In this document: positions 63,570-64,000 of the stretch, piece by piece
How the letters are laid out: each line of letters opens with the position of its first letter
How positions within the stretch are numbered: the stretch's first letter is position 1
Translations under genes and position numbers: made by a program
The notes under the pieces: generated by a model
The model's database searches: none
What the model saw: only the letters and a program-made list of their open reading frames with translations
Told to the model about the DNA's origin: nothing
Assembly (NCBI GenBank): GCA_964553325.1
Contig: CAZKKI010000072.1
Coordinates: 22,373 to 86,372 of the forward strand
Reading direction: 5' to 3'
DNA: 64,000 bases
From: BMS3ABIN04 sp964553325
GTDB taxonomy: Bacteria; Bacteroidota; Ignavibacteria; Ignavibacteriales; Melioribacteraceae

Positions 63570-63790
63570 TGGTTGAATTAATAATCCTCGGAATATTTAT
63601 AGCCGTCATAATCGGATTAATGTTCAGAAAAGTTGGGGATCAAAGTATGACCTATACCCAATCGGTAAAATTTAATTATGCAAATATTTATGATATCTTA
63701 ATATTATATTATTTTAATTCATACTATTTCGTCCGATTTCTGCTTGCATTCGTCGGAATACTTATGTTCGATTTGAATCGTAACGTGTGA
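63569..63790 (+). CDS. Possible small membrane protein coupled to cusA
   Basis: A 73-codon frame starting in the TAATG overlap with the cusA stop. Residues 1-20 form a hydrophobic helix (VELIILGIFIAVIIGLMF) and the rest is Tyr/Asn-rich with no recognisable family. Its last 72 bases overlap, antisense, the end of a real cation diffusion facilitator gene. Small hydrophobic proteins after RND pumps exist, but the tail may be untranslated sequence read by chance. Confidence 0.3.
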   Translation: MVELIILGIFIAVIIGLMFRKVGDQSMTYTQSVKFNYANIYDILILYYFNSYYFVRFLLAFVGILMFDLNRNV

Positions 63791-64000
63791 AATGTTAAAA
63801 TCTTTTTCCAGCTTATTCGATATCTTTTTAATAAGATCATCGTTTGCATTAACATCCTGAACCGATAGATGTACTGTGAGAGAGTTTTCCGTTGTGCTCA
63901 TAGCCCATATATGCAAATCGTGAAACTCTTCAACCTCCGGAAGAGAAGATATGTATTTTTCAATTGCCACTCTATCGACGTTTTTCGGTATTGCATCTAA
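63719..64000 (-). CDS. Cation diffusion facilitator, C-terminal part
   Basis: The gene runs off the window edge, so only about 93 residues are seen. The frame extends past the in-frame GTG at 63970 to the edge (LDAIPKNVDRVAIEKYI). This is the cytoplasmic domain of CDF/CzcD transporters: LPEVEEFHDLHIWAMSTTEN, then LTVHLSVQD and the final HVTIQIEHK. CDF proteins export Zn2+, Co2+, Fe2+ or Mn2+ in exchange for protons. It converges with cusA and extends the metal-export region. Confidence 0.9.
   Translation of the reverse strand, partial: LDAIPKNVDRVAIEKYISSLPEVEEFHDLHIWAMSTTENSLTVHLSVQDVNANDDLIKKISNKLEKDFNISHVTIQIEHKYSDECKQKSDEIV

Overview
The window is an AT-rich bacterial chromosome segment, densely coding, with no rRNA, tRNA, CRISPR array or transposase that I could find. 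The gene content points to the Bacteroidota/Ignavibacteriota (Chlorobi) side of the tree. The signs are an ssb gene next to a GldE/CorC-like CBS protein, a GDSL lipoprotein paired with an OmpP1/FadL porin, a type 2 IPP isomerase, a formimidoyltransferase-cyclodeaminase fusion, Omp85 and PEGA envelope proteins, and very large multihaem cytochromes. Unlike many Bacteroidetes, many genes here have clear Shine-Dalgarno sequences (AGGAGG, GGAGG). An Ignavibacteria-like organism is therefore my best inference, not a demonstrated identity.

Region 1 (1-19410) is almost entirely on the minus strand and is mostly housekeeping and envelope: a repeat lipoprotein with a peptidoglycan-binding domain, tsaD, proline dehydrogenase, coaE, acpS, an MCE protein, a CNNM/CBS protein, ssb, a SPOR lipoprotein, a GDSL lipoprotein with an OmpP1 porin, a biotin carboxylase with its biotin carrier, mutS2-cvpA-yqeY, an ExbB-ExbD-ExbD energy module and an endonuclease/exonuclease/phosphatase-fold lipoprotein. 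polA (19499-22273) lies alone on the plus strand.

Region 2 (22276-32017) is an eight-gene minus-strand string with tiny gaps or overlaps: type 2 IPP isomerase, polyprenyl synthase, HPr, PTS enzyme I, a phosphoglucose/phosphomannose isomerase, then three envelope genes. The first of the three is an unusual fusion of an HExxH protease, a beta-propeller and an Omp85 barrel. The others are a propeller lipoprotein and a PEGA protein. Region 3 (32414-44368) holds ftcD, trxB with an atypical thioredoxin, a HAMP-only membrane protein coupled to trkH, a thioesterase, a TraB-family protein, rpe, a PASTA protein, a POT peptide transporter, a TPR protein and a cyclophilin.

Region 4 (44428-52954) is the most striking. 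An AraC-type regulator with an HMA-like N-terminus sits beside a redox cluster made of a five-helix, histidine-rich b-type-cytochrome candidate, a membrane-anchored Fe-S/FAD oxidoreductase, two multihaem cytochromes with 20 and 31 CxxCH motifs, and an outer-membrane barrel. Together they could carry electrons between the cytoplasm or quinone pool and the cell exterior. The two transcription units share a near-palindromic motif (AAGACATATT) at their promoters or starts, and the 31-haem gene carries a recent internal duplication.

Region 5 (53169-64000) is a copper/silver export region: CopZ-like chaperone, CopA ATPase, an AEC transporter, a Cys/Met-rich secreted protein, a CusC-CusB-CusA efflux system and, convergent at the window end, a cation diffusion facilitator.
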